DNA from: Paenimyroides viscosum
GTDB taxonomy: Bacteria > Bacteroidota > Bacteroidia > Flavobacteriales > Flavobacteriaceae
Direction: 5' to 3'
Length of the DNA stretch: 64,000 nucleotides
Assembly (NCBI RefSeq): GCF_003858535.1
Contig: NZ_RQTJ01000002.1
Coordinates: 124,001-188,000 of the forward strand
The position numbers and the translations under genes are program-made. The notes beneath the pieces were generated by a model. That model was not told where the DNA came from and did no database searches. It saw only the letters and a program-made list of their open reading frames with translations. Shown piece after piece: positions 1 to 8,018 of this stretch (its first letter is position 1; every line of letters starts with the position of its first letter).

Positions 1-1
1 A

Positions 2-808
2 CGGTTTATTGCAATGCTGATAGATGCTATTCCAGCAGTTGTAAAAGCAATTGTATTTTTAATAATCGGTTTATTCATCATAAGAACCGTTTTAAGAATA
101 GTAAAAAATCGATTTGAAAAACGAAACGTAGATATGTCTTTAAGAGGTTTCTTACTATCGATTATCAAATTTGTTTTATACGCTTTATTGATTTTATCGG
201 TAGCAGGAAATCTTGGTTTTCAAACAACCGCTATTTTAGGAGCATTATCTGGTTTGGTACTTGCTGTTGGTTTAGCATTGCAAGGCTCACTGGCAAATTT
301 TGCAGGTGGTGTATTGATTTTATTATTCCGTCCGTTTGAAGTAGGTGATTATATAGAAAATCCATCAAATACAGAAGGAACGGTTGATAAGATCGATTTA
401 CTATATACCACACTTACCACCGCGCAAGGGATAAAAGTTTTTAGTCCGAACGGAACATTAGCAAATTCGGTCATTAGAAATTATAGTAAAATCACCAATC
501 GTAGGTTTGAATATATTGTTGGGATTGGTTACGACGACAATATTAAAACGGCGCAAAATATTATTTTAGATGTTTTAAAAAACGATCCGCGCGTAGTTCA
601 AGATCCTGCACCCGATGTTTTTGTAAATGAATTGGCTGCAAGCTCTGTAAACCTTACCATTCGTGCTTGGGCAAGCAAAGACGATTATTGGGCGGCAAGA
701 AACAGTTTACAGCAAGAAATTAAAATTGCTTTAGACAAAGCCGGAATCAACATTCCTTTCCCTCAACAAGAAATGCGTATTATTAGTGATAAACCTGAAA
801 ATAAATAA
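2..808 (+). CDS. MscS-family mechanosensitive channel (5' end outside window)
   Basis: Small-conductance mechanosensitive channel that would release solutes across the inner membrane on hypo-osmotic shock. Counting from the ATG at 14, hydrophobic helices lie at about residues 5-28, 45-65 and 72-104. The third carries the family's Gly/Ala-rich pore helix (GLALQGSLANFAGG, residues 86-99), followed by the soluble beta domain and C-terminal alpha/beta domain. The reading frame is open back to the window edge, and MscS proteins normally have about 15-25 more residues before the first helix, so the ATG at 14 is probably internal and the gene starts upstream. It ends at a bidirectional hairpin. Family assignment is firm; the start is unknown. 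Confidence 0.93.
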   Translation, partial: RFIAMLIDAIPAVVKAIVFLIIGLFIIRTVLRIVKNRFEKRNVDMSLRGFLLSIIKFVLYALLILSVAGNLGFQTTAILGALSGLVLAVGLALQGSLANFAGGVLILLFRPFEVGDYIENPSNTEGTVDKIDLLYTTLTTAQGIKVFSPNGTLANSVIRNYSKITNRRFEYIVGIGYDDNIKTAQNIILDVLKNDPRVVQDPAPDVFVNELAASSVNLTIRAWASKDDYWAARNSLQQEIKIALDKAGINIPFPQQEMRIISDKPENK

Positions 809-812
809 ACAC

Positions 813-846
813 AATACCGCTTTGGAAACGAAGCGGTATTTTTTTA
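813..846. terminator. bidirectional rho-independent terminator
   Basis: Stem AATACCGCTT (813-822) pairs with AAGCGGTATT (831-840) and is followed by a T run to 846. It sits between the convergent mscS-type and exonuclease genes and can serve both. Confidence 0.85.
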
Positions 847-858
847 AATAATTTATCC

Positions 859-1350
859 CTAAAACACCCTTAAAGCAATATGCGCACAAGCTTCGGCATC
901 GGCTAAAGCGTTATGATGACTATCCAAATTAAAACCTAAATATCTTGAAACAGTCGGCAGTTTATGATTGGGTAAATTAGGAAACATTTTTTTTGCTGCT
1001 CTGTAAGTACATAAAAATTTATTTTGATGCACCGGTAATTCATAGGCCTGCAAAACAGCTTTTAAACATCCTTCATCAAACATACTATTGTGTGCCACTA
1101 AAGGCATATTTTTAAGTCGTTTGGATAAATCGAGCCATAATTTCGGAAATTCGGCGGCGTAGTCAGTATCATCTGCAACCAATCCATGTACTTGGGTGTT
1201 CCAATAACTGTAAAAATTAGGCACTGGTTTTATGAGTTCGTAATATTTATCTACGACCAAACCATTTTCTACAAAAACCAAACCGACGCTGCACACACTA
1301 CTGCGGTGCTTATTGGCGGTTTCAAAATCTAAAGCTGCAAAGGTGTTCAT
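859..1350 (-). CDS. 3'-5' exonuclease, DEDDh family (DNA pol III epsilon-like)
   Basis: Exonuclease of the DnaQ/epsilon fold, probably acting on DNA or RNA 3' ends. The ATG at 1350 puts the Exo I motif DFET at residues 8-11, near the N-terminus as usual. A longer frame to 1389 adds 13 residues that look like translated leader, so I reject it. The C-terminal HNALADAEAC segment supplies the catalytic His and Asp of the DEDDh set. At 163 residues it is a stand-alone domain without a BRCT or GIY-YIG partner. The substrate cannot be told from sequence: repair, RNA turnover and oligoribonuclease-like roles are all possible. Confidence 0.85.
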   Translation of the reverse strand: MNTFAALDFETANKHRSSVCSVGLVFVENGLVVDKYYELIKPVPNFYSYWNTQVHGLVADDTDYAAEFPKLWLDLSKRLKNMPLVAHNSMFDEGCLKAVLQAYELPVHQNKFLCTYRAAKKMFPNLPNHKLPTVSRYLGFNLDSHHNALADAEACAHIALRVF

Positions 1351-1418
1351 ATTTGATTTATTTTGGAAATATAAATTATAAAAGAACAATCAATTTTAAT
1401 TTAAAAAAACGTAATTTC

Positions 1419-2063
1419 TTACGCTTTTCCATTCCATTCGTTATAAAACTGTTCTAAAAAACCTTCCATGTATTGGTGGCGATTTTCTGCCATTTTTTTT
1501 CCAGTTTCGGTATTCATCAAATCTTTAAGCAGTAATAATTTTTCATAAAAATGATTGATAGTTGTGCCTTTATGATTTTTGTACTCTTCTTTGGTCATTT
1601 TTAATTTTGGTTGAATTTCCGGATCATACAACCCATTGTTTTTATATCCGCCGTAATTAAAAGTTCGGGCAATACCTATGGCTCCAATAGCATCTAACCG
1701 GTCGGCATCTTGAACAATTTCTAATTCTTTAGATTGAAACGACCTGTTGAAATTACCGCTTTTAAACGAAATATTTTCAATGATTTTTACTACGTGTTCT
1801 TTAATATCATCGCTTATATTAATTGATGTCATAAAATCAATTGCTTTCTTTGGACCAATTGTTTCATCACCGTTATGGAATTTACTATCGGCAATATCAT
1901 GTAACAAAGCGCCTAAAACCACAACCTGCTCATTGGCTTGTTCTGTTTTTAAAAGACTTAATGCATTGTTGTACACACGTTGGATATGAAACCAGTCGTG
2001 ACCAGCTTCGGCGCCTTCTAGTTCTTTTTTAACAAAGGTTATGGTTTGATCTATATAATTCAT
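1419..2063 (-). CDS. HD-domain phosphohydrolase (YpgQ/YedJ-like)
   Basis: Metal-dependent phosphohydrolase of the HD superfamily, 214 residues. Visible motifs are GHDW (His22), LLHDIAD (His55-Asp56) and QDADRLDAIG (distal Asp), the layout of the small stand-alone HD proteins YpgQ/YedJ. Some members hydrolyse nucleoside triphosphates to monophosphate and pyrophosphate. No regulatory or RelA-like domain is attached, so a (p)ppGpp role is not supported. It lies 127 bases after the desaturase on the same strand, beyond that gene's terminator, and so is probably transcribed separately. Confidence 0.82.
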   Translation of the reverse strand: MNYIDQTITFVKKELEGAEAGHDWFHIQRVYNNALSLLKTEQANEQVVVLGALLHDIADSKFHNGDETIGPKKAIDFMTSINISDDIKEHVVKIIENISFKSGNFNRSFQSKELEIVQDADRLDAIGAIGIARTFNYGGYKNNGLYDPEIQPKLKMTKEEYKNHKGTTINHFYEKLLLLKDLMNTETGKKMAENRHQYMEGFLEQFYNEWNGKA

Positions 2064-2160
2064 TTTATGCTTTTAATTATATTGTTTATAAGTTCTCGAC
2101 TTCGCACGAACTGAAAAATTGTACTTTAATATCTCACTTAATCAACATTTACAAAAGATT

Positions 2161-2186
2161 AAAAAAGCCGATATTTCTATCGGCTT
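2161..2186 (-). terminator. rho-independent terminator of the desaturase gene
   Basis: A 9-bp stem, AAGCCGATA (2165-2173) with TATCGGCTT (2178-2186), followed on the minus strand by a T run (A run at 2161-2166). It lies just past the desaturase stop. Confidence 0.82.
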
Positions 2187-2190
2187 AATA

Positions 2191-3195
2191 TTATTTTATG
2201 ATTGCTGGTGTTACCCATTTAAAAACGTGCGATTCATCTGAAATCTTCATACGCTCGGCTAATCTCGCCATACGGTCTGGTAATTTCATTAGGTAATCTC
2301 TTGCTTTTTCGGCTTCGTCTGTTAGGTTGTTAACCTTGTCTATTTCCCAACGTTTAATCAGTTTATTTAAAATATCAACATAATCCATTGCTGTGTAAAC
2401 ACCAATTCTTTGTGCCGATTCTGAGAAATTATGGAATGCGTCGCCAATTGCTCCGCCCGATTCACGAATTAAATTTGCCGGCATGGTAATTTTTTTCTTC
2501 ATCATGTAATGAAAAGCTTTCATCATTTCCGAAGGATCTACCTGAAAAATACGATCTACAAATTCTGAATATGCATGATGGTGGCGCATTTCATCACCTG
2601 CAATTAATTTACATATTTTTGATAACTTATGATCGCCGTTTTTCTTAGCTAACTGCGCTACACGATTATGCGAAACATACGTTGCTAATTCTTGAAAACT
2701 TGTAAAAACAAAGTTTTTATAAGGATCGCGGTCCGTTCCCGGATCAAAACCGTCGTTAATTAAATATTGTGTAGTAATTTCTACTTCGCGCATATTAACA
2801 CGACCAGATAAATATAAATACTTATTTAGTAAATCACCGTGACGGTTTTCTTCACCGGTCCAATGGCGCAACCATTTTGCCCATCCGTTTCCACTACCGT
2901 CTTCGCCACCCTTTTGATCAACACCTTCTACATCCATTAACCAAGATTCATAGGTTGGTAAGGCTTCTTCTGTAATGGTATCGCCTACCAAAACCACCCA
3001 AAAATCGTAAGGCAATTCTTTAGCATAAGCTTGTAGTTCACGAACTTCTTCAAAAAAGTTTTCGTTCTGTGAATCGGGTAACATATCTGAAGGCTGCCAG
3101 ATTTTTTCTACGGGAATTAAGTAATTCTCCATAAAAGCATCTACGTTCTTTTCTAAGAACTGCATCACTTCTAATCGAACATTTTGAATTGACAT
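2191..3195 (-). CDS. acyl-ACP desaturase (di-iron, plant-type soluble)
   Basis: Soluble O2-dependent desaturase that introduces a double bond into acyl chains carried on acyl carrier protein, using a ferritin-like di-iron centre. The two paired iron-ligand motifs are visible: EENRHGD at residues 115-121 and DEMRHHHAY at 201-209, with a further acidic helix near residue 76. The length of 334 matches bacterial members. The PlsC-like acyltransferase gene lies 31 bases upstream on the same strand, so synthesis of unsaturated chains and their incorporation into phospholipid are probably co-expressed. This implies aerobic membrane-fluidity control. Confidence 0.93.
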   Translation of the reverse strand: MSIQNVRLEVMQFLEKNVDAFMENYLIPVEKIWQPSDMLPDSQNENFFEEVRELQAYAKELPYDFWVVLVGDTITEEALPTYESWLMDVEGVDQKGGEDGSGNGWAKWLRHWTGEENRHGDLLNKYLYLSGRVNMREVEITTQYLINDGFDPGTDRDPYKNFVFTSFQELATYVSHNRVAQLAKKNGDHKLSKICKLIAGDEMRHHHAYSEFVDRIFQVDPSEMMKAFHYMMKKKITMPANLIRESGGAIGDAFHNFSESAQRIGVYTAMDYVDILNKLIKRWEIDKVNNLTDEAEKARDYLMKLPDRMARLAERMKISDESHVFKWVTPAIIK

Positions 3196-3226
3196 TTTTT
3201 AATCTTTTTTTACAACTTGCGTTGTG

Positions 3227-3958
3227 TTATTTTATAGAAGAAGTTATTGCCTCTTCTGTTTTCTCGAACAAAGTTTTAAAATCGTAATCAGAAACTTTCA
3301 TAGCATCATGAACTTCTAATGTAACTGCGCTTCCTAATCCCATTGGAAACATTCCAAAACGGAACATTTTCCACGAATTATTTATGGTTAATGGCACTAA
3401 ATAGGCATCTGGCGCAAATTTACACAGCATTTTTACTCCATTTTCTGAAAAGCGTTTTGGTGCTCCGTTTTTAGATCGTGTTCCTTCAGGAAAAATCACT
3501 GCAGAACGGTTGTATTTCTGTATGTATTCGCCCAAACCTTTTATCGCAGGCAATGCTTGTTTTGGATCATTGCGATCTATTAAAACAGAACCACCGTGTT
3601 TTAAATTATATGAAACACTTGGTATACCTTTGCCTAGTTCTTTTTTACTTACAAATTTTGGATGTGTTTTACGTAAAAACCATATCATGGAAACAATATC
3701 AAACATTGATTGGTGGTTTGATACGTAAATAATTGGTTTGTTTACGGGTAATTTTTCACGACCTTTTACCGTAAACGTTGACCCTAAAACATTGGCACTG
3801 CGCATTAAAAACCATTGCAATAGCACAACGCTTCGTGTATGTGCCTGATATCCAAATAAATTCAAGCAAATCCATTGTATTGGATGAAAAATTAGTAAAC
3901 TTAGGCTTAATAAAATATAATATACAATACTTAACGGATAAGATAAAATTTTGTGCAC
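3227..3958 (-). CDS. plsC: 1-acyl-sn-glycerol-3-phosphate acyltransferase
   Basis: Membrane-associated acyltransferase that makes phosphatidate from lysophosphatidate in phospholipid synthesis. An N-terminal hydrophobic segment (about residues 5-30) is followed by the catalytic NHxxxxD box (NHQSMFD, 81-87) and the phosphate-binding PEGTRS box (157-162). Length 243 is normal. It is upstream of, and probably cotranscribed with, the acyl-ACP desaturase. On the minus strand TATATTTG at 3976-3983 (written CAAATATA on +) fits a flavobacterial -7 element 17 bases before the ATG. Some PlsC homologues instead acylate ornithine lipids; nothing here suggests that. Confidence 0.9.
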   Translation of the reverse strand: MHKILSYPLSIVYYILLSLSLLIFHPIQWICLNLFGYQAHTRSVVLLQWFLMRSANVLGSTFTVKGREKLPVNKPIIYVSNHQSMFDIVSMIWFLRKTHPKFVSKKELGKGIPSVSYNLKHGGSVLIDRNDPKQALPAIKGLGEYIQKYNRSAVIFPEGTRSKNGAPKRFSENGVKMLCKFAPDAYLVPLTINNSWKMFRFGMFPMGLGSAVTLEVHDAMKVSDYDFKTLFEKTEEAITSSIK

Positions 3959-3994
3959 TTTTTACAATTTATGTTCAAATATACAACAAATAAA

Positions 3995-4021
3995 AAAATC
4001 TACCGATATTCAGTAGATTTT
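3995..4021 (-). terminator. terminator of the bacilliredoxin gene
   Basis: Stem AAAATCTAC (3995-4003) with GTAGATTTT (4013-4021), with a T run on the minus-strand 3' side. It ends the bacilliredoxin transcript just before the plsC promoter. Confidence 0.75.
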
Positions 4022-4044
4022 TGTGTATTTTTTAAGCTATAAAA

Positions 4045-4455
4045 TTAACAATGTTCGTTGTAAGCTTCTTTTAAATTTTCTGAAATAATTTCTGCTGGAT
4101 GCCCTTCGATATGATGACGCTCTAACATATGCACCAATTCTCCGTTTTTAAACAATGCCATTGATGGCGATGACGGAGGAAATGGAAACATTTTTTCACG
4201 AGCTACATCAACTGCTTCTTTATTTACACCTGCGAAAACAGTTACAATATTTTCTGGTTTTTTCCCGTTAGTTAAACTCATAATTGCTCCCGGACGTGCG
4301 TTTCTTGCTGCACAACCACAAACCGAGTTAACTACTACTAACGTTGTTCCTTCTTTTGATAAAGCGCTTTCAACCTCATCTGCTGTATATAATGCTTCAA
4401 AACCTGCCGAAGTTAATTCTTCTTGCATTGGTTTTACTATTTCTTCTGGATACAT
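4045..4455 (-). CDS. BrxA/BrxB-family bacilliredoxin (YphP/YqiW family)
   Basis: Thioredoxin-fold protein of the YphP/YqiW family, 136 residues, with the characteristic CGC active site at residues 46-48 (SVCGCAARNARPG). In Firmicutes such proteins remove bacillithiol from S-bacillithiolated proteins. Many Bacteroidetes also encode the family, but whether this organism makes bacillithiol cannot be judged from this window. The gene stands alone with its own terminator. On the minus strand TAAATTTG at 4479-4486 (CAAATTTA on +) fits a -7 promoter element about 24 bases before the ATG. Confidence 0.9.
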   Translation of the reverse strand: MYPEEIVKPMQEELTSAGFEALYTADEVESALSKEGTTLVVVNSVCGCAARNARPGAIMSLTNGKKPENIVTVFAGVNKEAVDVAREKMFPFPPSSPSMALFKNGELVHMLERHHIEGHPAEIISENLKEAYNEHC

Positions 4456-4602
4456 ATCTAATTAATTAAAATTGTTTACAAATTTAATGTTTTTTAGTTA
4501 CAGTTAAAAGTTTCTAAACTTAAAGAAATGTTATTTGTTTAGAGAGATAAATTCATCTTCAGAAAAAACACTTGAAACATTTTCTAAATATCAATTAAAA
4601 AC

Positions 4603-4610
4603 TATTTTTG
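4603..4610 (+). promoter_or_regulatory. -7 element (TATTTTTG) for the LD-carboxypeptidase gene
   Basis: Matches the flavobacterial TAnnTTTG -7 consensus. It overlaps the TTG at 4608, so transcription would start downstream and that TTG cannot be the start codon. No convincing -33 TTTG is seen at normal spacing. Confidence 0.5.
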
Positions 4611-4625
4611 TTTAAAATTATTATT

Positions 4626-5522
4626 ATGAAAACACCTGCTTATCTAAAAAAAGGAGACACTGTTGCCATGGTCTGTACCGCCCGCAGTTTTTCTAGTGAA
4701 GAAGCTGTGCAAGCTGTTGCCCTTTTTGAATCGTGGGGATTGAAGATAGAATTTGGCGCAACAATAGACGTAAACGCAAATCAATTAGGTGGCACAGACG
4801 AACAACGCGCTGCAGATTTACAACGCATGATGGACAACCCTAACATTAAAGCTATTTGGATTGCACGTGGCGGTTATGGAACGGTTAGAATTATTGACAA
4901 GCTCGATTTTTCTAAATTCATAAAAAATCCAAAATGGGTGATTGGTTTCAGCGATATTACCGTTTTACATAGTCATATTCACAATTTGGGTATTGCAACT
5001 TTACATGCCATTATGCCATATTCTGTTCCCAAAGCAATGATCGAAGCTAAAGAAACATTGCGTCAGGCTTTGTTTAATGAAGATTATGAAATAAAAACCC
5101 TATCAAATTCAAGCAATAAAATGGGTAGTACAGAAGGTGTATTAATTGGCGGTAATTTATCTATTATTTATAGTTTATTAGGATCGAAATCATCTGTAAA
5201 TACTCAAAATAAAATTTTGTATTTAGAAGATTTAGATGAATATCTGTATCATATCGACCGAATGCTTTACAACCTGAAACGCAACGGATATTTCGATGAT
5301 TTAAACGGATTGATTATTGGCGGAATGACCGATATGCACGACAACCAGATTCCGTTTGGGTACAATGTTCAGCAAATTATTTTAGATATTTGTAAAGAAT
5401 ACAATTTCCCGATTTGCTTTGATTTTCCTGCGGGTCATATTCCAGATAATCGCGCTTTAAAGTTAGGAACTAAAGTTTCTTTGCAGGTATCTGATGAATG
5501 CACCTTGTTAAAATACATTTAA
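4626..5522 (+). CDS. LD-carboxypeptidase (peptidase family S66)
   Basis: Cytoplasmic serine peptidase of the LdcA family, 298 residues from the ATG at 4626. It removes the terminal D-Ala from tetrapeptides during murein recycling. The S66 catalytic set is visible: nucleophile Ser109 in GFSDIT, Glu201 in LYLEDLDEYL, and His271 in FPAGHIPDN. I chose 4626 over the TTG at 4608 because the latter overlaps a consensus promoter element and adds residues foreign to the family. The next gene (YraN-type) begins one base after the stop, so the two are cotranscribed. Confidence 0.92.
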   Translation: MKTPAYLKKGDTVAMVCTARSFSSEEAVQAVALFESWGLKIEFGATIDVNANQLGGTDEQRAADLQRMMDNPNIKAIWIARGGYGTVRIIDKLDFSKFIKNPKWVIGFSDITVLHSHIHNLGIATLHAIMPYSVPKAMIEAKETLRQALFNEDYEIKTLSNSSNKMGSTEGVLIGGNLSIIYSLLGSKSSVNTQNKILYLEDLDEYLYHIDRMLYNLKRNGYFDDLNGLIIGGMTDMHDNQIPFGYNVQQIILDICKEYNFPICFDFPAGHIPDNRALKLGTKVSLQVSDECTLLKYI

Positions 5523-5523
5523 T

Positions 5524-5880
5524 ATGGCAACACATAACGAAACAGGAAAAAAGGGAGAACAATTAGCTAAAGAATTTTTAGAAGCAAACAATTATGTTAT
5601 TCTAGAAACAAATTACAGGTATAAAAAAGCCGAGATTGACATTATTGCACTTAAAAATAACATTTTAGCTATTATTGAAGTTAAAACACGAACTTCAATA
5701 GATTTTGGCGAACCCGAAAGTTTTGTGAACAATAAAAAAATAAAATTAATATTAGAAGCAACCAATGCCTACATAGATAGCAAAGACATTGATTACGAAG
5801 TGAGTTTGGATATTATTTCGGTAGTTATTGGAAAAACAAATGAAATTAATCACATTGAAAACGCCTACTATTTCTTTTAA
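5524..5880 (+). CDS. YraN/UPF0102-family putative endonuclease
   Basis: Small protein of 118 residues with a PD-(D/E)xK-like nuclease core: Glu37-Asp39 in the EIDII strand and Glu52-x-Lys54 in the IEVKTR strand. The family is widespread, related to Holliday-junction resolvase folds, and its cellular role is unsettled. It begins one base after the LD-carboxypeptidase stop. Its TAA stop overlaps the stop of the convergent downstream gene within the sequence TTAA at 5877-5880, so there is no intergenic space for a terminator. Confidence 0.88.
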   Translation: MATHNETGKKGEQLAKEFLEANNYVILETNYRYKKAEIDIIALKNNILAIIEVKTRTSIDFGEPESFVNNKKIKLILEATNAYIDSKDIDYEVSLDIISVVIGKTNEINHIENAYYFF

Positions 5881-6518
5881 AGTTTTTTTAATAGATCTTT
5901 CAAATTCCACACATAAACACCGGGTTGTTTTTCAAAAATTAATTGGGCTATTATAGCACCAAGATTTTCTACTTTTATGGGTTGATACGATTTTAAAATA
6001 CCAACACTATTTAAAAGCGACAACACTTTTTCGCTTATTCTTTCACCAAATCTATTACTATTCGGGCGGATAAGTAAACTTGGCTGCAACACATCTAATC
6101 GTGTAAAATGTAATTCTTTCACAGCGTCTTCTAAAGCACCTTTCATTTTGTTATAAAATATTTTAGAAGTTGCAGTTGCGCCCATAGCTGATAGTAATAT
6201 AAAATGTGGCACATGGTTTTGTTTTGCAAGCTTAGCAAATTGTAACTGATAATCATGATCAACCACCCATTGTGCTTCTTTGCTACCTGCTTGTTTTAAG
6301 GTGGTACCTAAACACGAAATAGCTACATGCGCTTGCATGTGTGATTGATATCCGTTTAACTGATCAAAAGATGTTACTATTTCTTTAAGTTTAACGTGTT
6401 TAATATTTGTCGATTTTCTTACAAAAATAATTACCTCATCAACTCGTGAATCGTTTAGTAAATTATGCAATACAAAAATTCCCGTTGCACCTGTTGCGCC
6501 TATTAATAACACTTTCAT
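5877..6518 (-). CDS. NAD(P)-binding Rossmann protein, atypical SDR (HTATIP2-like)
   Basis: Short atypical SDR of 213 residues with the dinucleotide-binding loop GATGATG at residues 7-13, followed by an alternating alpha/beta pattern and a LLSAMGA segment where the catalytic serine of SDR-like proteins usually falls. The conserved YxxxK is represented by FYNKMKG. It resembles the HTATIP2/TIP30-type oxidoreductases, whose bacterial substrates are unknown. On the minus strand TAATTTTG (CAAAATTA on + at 6523-6530) matches a -7 element only 5 bases before the ATG, suggesting a very short leader or use of a different promoter. Confidence 0.8.
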   Translation of the reverse strand: MKVLLIGATGATGIFVLHNLLNDSRVDEVIIFVRKSTNIKHVKLKEIVTSFDQLNGYQSHMQAHVAISCLGTTLKQAGSKEAQWVVDHDYQLQFAKLAKQNHVPHFILLSAMGATATSKIFYNKMKGALEDAVKELHFTRLDVLQPSLLIRPNSNRFGERISEKVLSLLNSVGILKSYQPIKVENLGAIIAQLIFEKQPGVYVWNLKDLLKKL

Positions 6519-6584
6519 AAATCAAAATTAATTAAAGCAATAATACAACTATTTGAGTTTTTTTGTATCTTGTAAAGAAAAATT

Positions 6585-7979
6585 ATGAATTCTTTTAGAA
6601 CAGAGACTGATTTGTTGGGAGAATTACAAGTGCCCAAAAATGCATACTATGGTGTACAAACACAACGTGCTATTGCTAACTTTAAAATATCAAATCACAA
6701 ATTATATCAATACCCAATTTTTATAAAATCTTTAGCAGTGGTAAAATTAGCTGCTGTTGAAACCAATTTTGAATTAGGATTAATCAACGAGCCGTTGAAA
6801 GATGCTATTTCCCAAGCTTGTTTGGACATTTTAAAAGATCAATATTTTGAGGAATTTCCTATAGATATGATTCAAGGTGGCGCAGGAACATCGGTAAACA
6901 TGAATGCCAACGAAGTAATTGCAAACATTGCTTTAGAAAAAATGGGGTATGAAAAAGGAATGTATCAACATTGTTCACCAAACGATCATGTAAACTTATC
7001 GCAATCAACAAATGATGCGTATCCTTCTGCTTTAAAACTGGCATTATATCAAATGTCTAAACAAGTTACAGATGCTTTAGAAAAACTTTTTTTTGCTCTA
7101 GACCGTAAAGCAAAAGAGTTTGAAAGCGTTATAAAAATGGGGAGAACACAATTGCAAGACGCGGTTCCCATGACTTTAGGACAGGAATTTGAAGCATTTG
7201 CTTTTACATTGAAAAAAGAAATTCCCTATTTACAAAATCAAGCTTTTGAATTTTTAGAAGTAAATATGGGTGCAACGGCAATTGGCACAGGATTGAACGC
7301 ACCTAAAGGGTATGCGCAATTATGTGCAGAAAAATTAGCTACCCTGTTAAACGAACCTGTTAAACTAGCAGAAAATTTAGTAGAAGCAACATCAGACACC
7401 AGTAGTTTTGTAGCTTATGCTGGAGCGTTGAAAAAGTTAGCAGTAAAACTATCTAAAATATGTAACGATTTACGTTTATTAGCATCTGGTCCACGCACGG
7501 GCTTGTACGAGATTAATTTACCACCCAAACAACCAGGATCGTCTATTATGCCTGGTAAAGTTAATCCAGTAATTCCCGAAGTTGTAAATCAGGTTTGTTT
7601 TAAAATAATAGGAAACGAGCTTACCGTAAGTTTAGCTGCCGAAGCCGGACAACTACAACTAAATGTTATGGAACCTATTATTGCCTTAACTTTATTTGAT
7701 TCTATTGAAATACTTACAAACGCTATTGATACTTTACGAATTGAATGTGTAGATGGAATTACAGCTAACACAGATCATTTAAGAAACGAAGTTTACAACA
7801 GCATTGGTATTGTCACCGCTTTAAACCCTATTATTGGCTATAAAAACAGTACCAAAATCGCCAAACAAGCGTTGGAAGAAAACCGTAGCGTATACGATTT
7901 AATAATTGAACAGAATATTTTAACAAAAGAACAATTAGACACCTATTTAGATCCTAAAAATATGCTGAGTTCGCATTAA
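6585..7979 (+). CDS. aspA: aspartate ammonia-lyase
   Basis: Homotetrameric enzyme that interconverts aspartate with fumarate and ammonia. The 464-residue chain follows E. coli AspA closely along its length: TETDLLGELQVPKNAYYGV at the N-terminus, QGGAGTSVNMNANEV, SQSTNDAYP, MGRTQLQDAVPMTLGQEF and the mobile SS loop GSSIMPGKVNP starting at residue 318, with the catalytic Ser at 320 by comparison. These segments favour aspartase over class II fumarase, although fumarase C cannot be fully excluded without alignment. It is monocistronic with a strong terminator. Confidence 0.93.
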   Translation: MNSFRTETDLLGELQVPKNAYYGVQTQRAIANFKISNHKLYQYPIFIKSLAVVKLAAVETNFELGLINEPLKDAISQACLDILKDQYFEEFPIDMIQGGAGTSVNMNANEVIANIALEKMGYEKGMYQHCSPNDHVNLSQSTNDAYPSALKLALYQMSKQVTDALEKLFFALDRKAKEFESVIKMGRTQLQDAVPMTLGQEFEAFAFTLKKEIPYLQNQAFEFLEVNMGATAIGTGLNAPKGYAQLCAEKLATLLNEPVKLAENLVEATSDTSSFVAYAGALKKLAVKLSKICNDLRLLASGPRTGLYEINLPPKQPGSSIMPGKVNPVIPEVVNQVCFKIIGNELTVSLAAEAGQLQLNVMEPIIALTLFDSIEILTNAIDTLRIECVDGITANTDHLRNEVYNSIGIVTALNPIIGYKNSTKIAKQALEENRSVYDLIIEQNILTKEQLDTYLDPKNMLSSH

Positions 7980-7984
7980 AATAT

Positions 7985-8014
7985 AAACCCCAGAATTTAA
8001 AATTCTGGGGTTTT
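7985..8014. terminator. rho-independent terminator after aspA
   Basis: Near-perfect stem of CCCCAGAATTT-type arms at about 7988-7998 and 8000-8010, with A run before and T run after. It can serve aspA and the convergent gene at 8019. Confidence 0.85.
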
Positions 8015-8018
8015 GTTA

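Noticed and set aside
6585..7979. Fumarase class II rather than aspartase
   Set aside because: The N-terminal and QGGAGTSVNMNANEV to QLQLNVMEP segments agree better with AspA; fumarase C typically has different residues at several of these sites.
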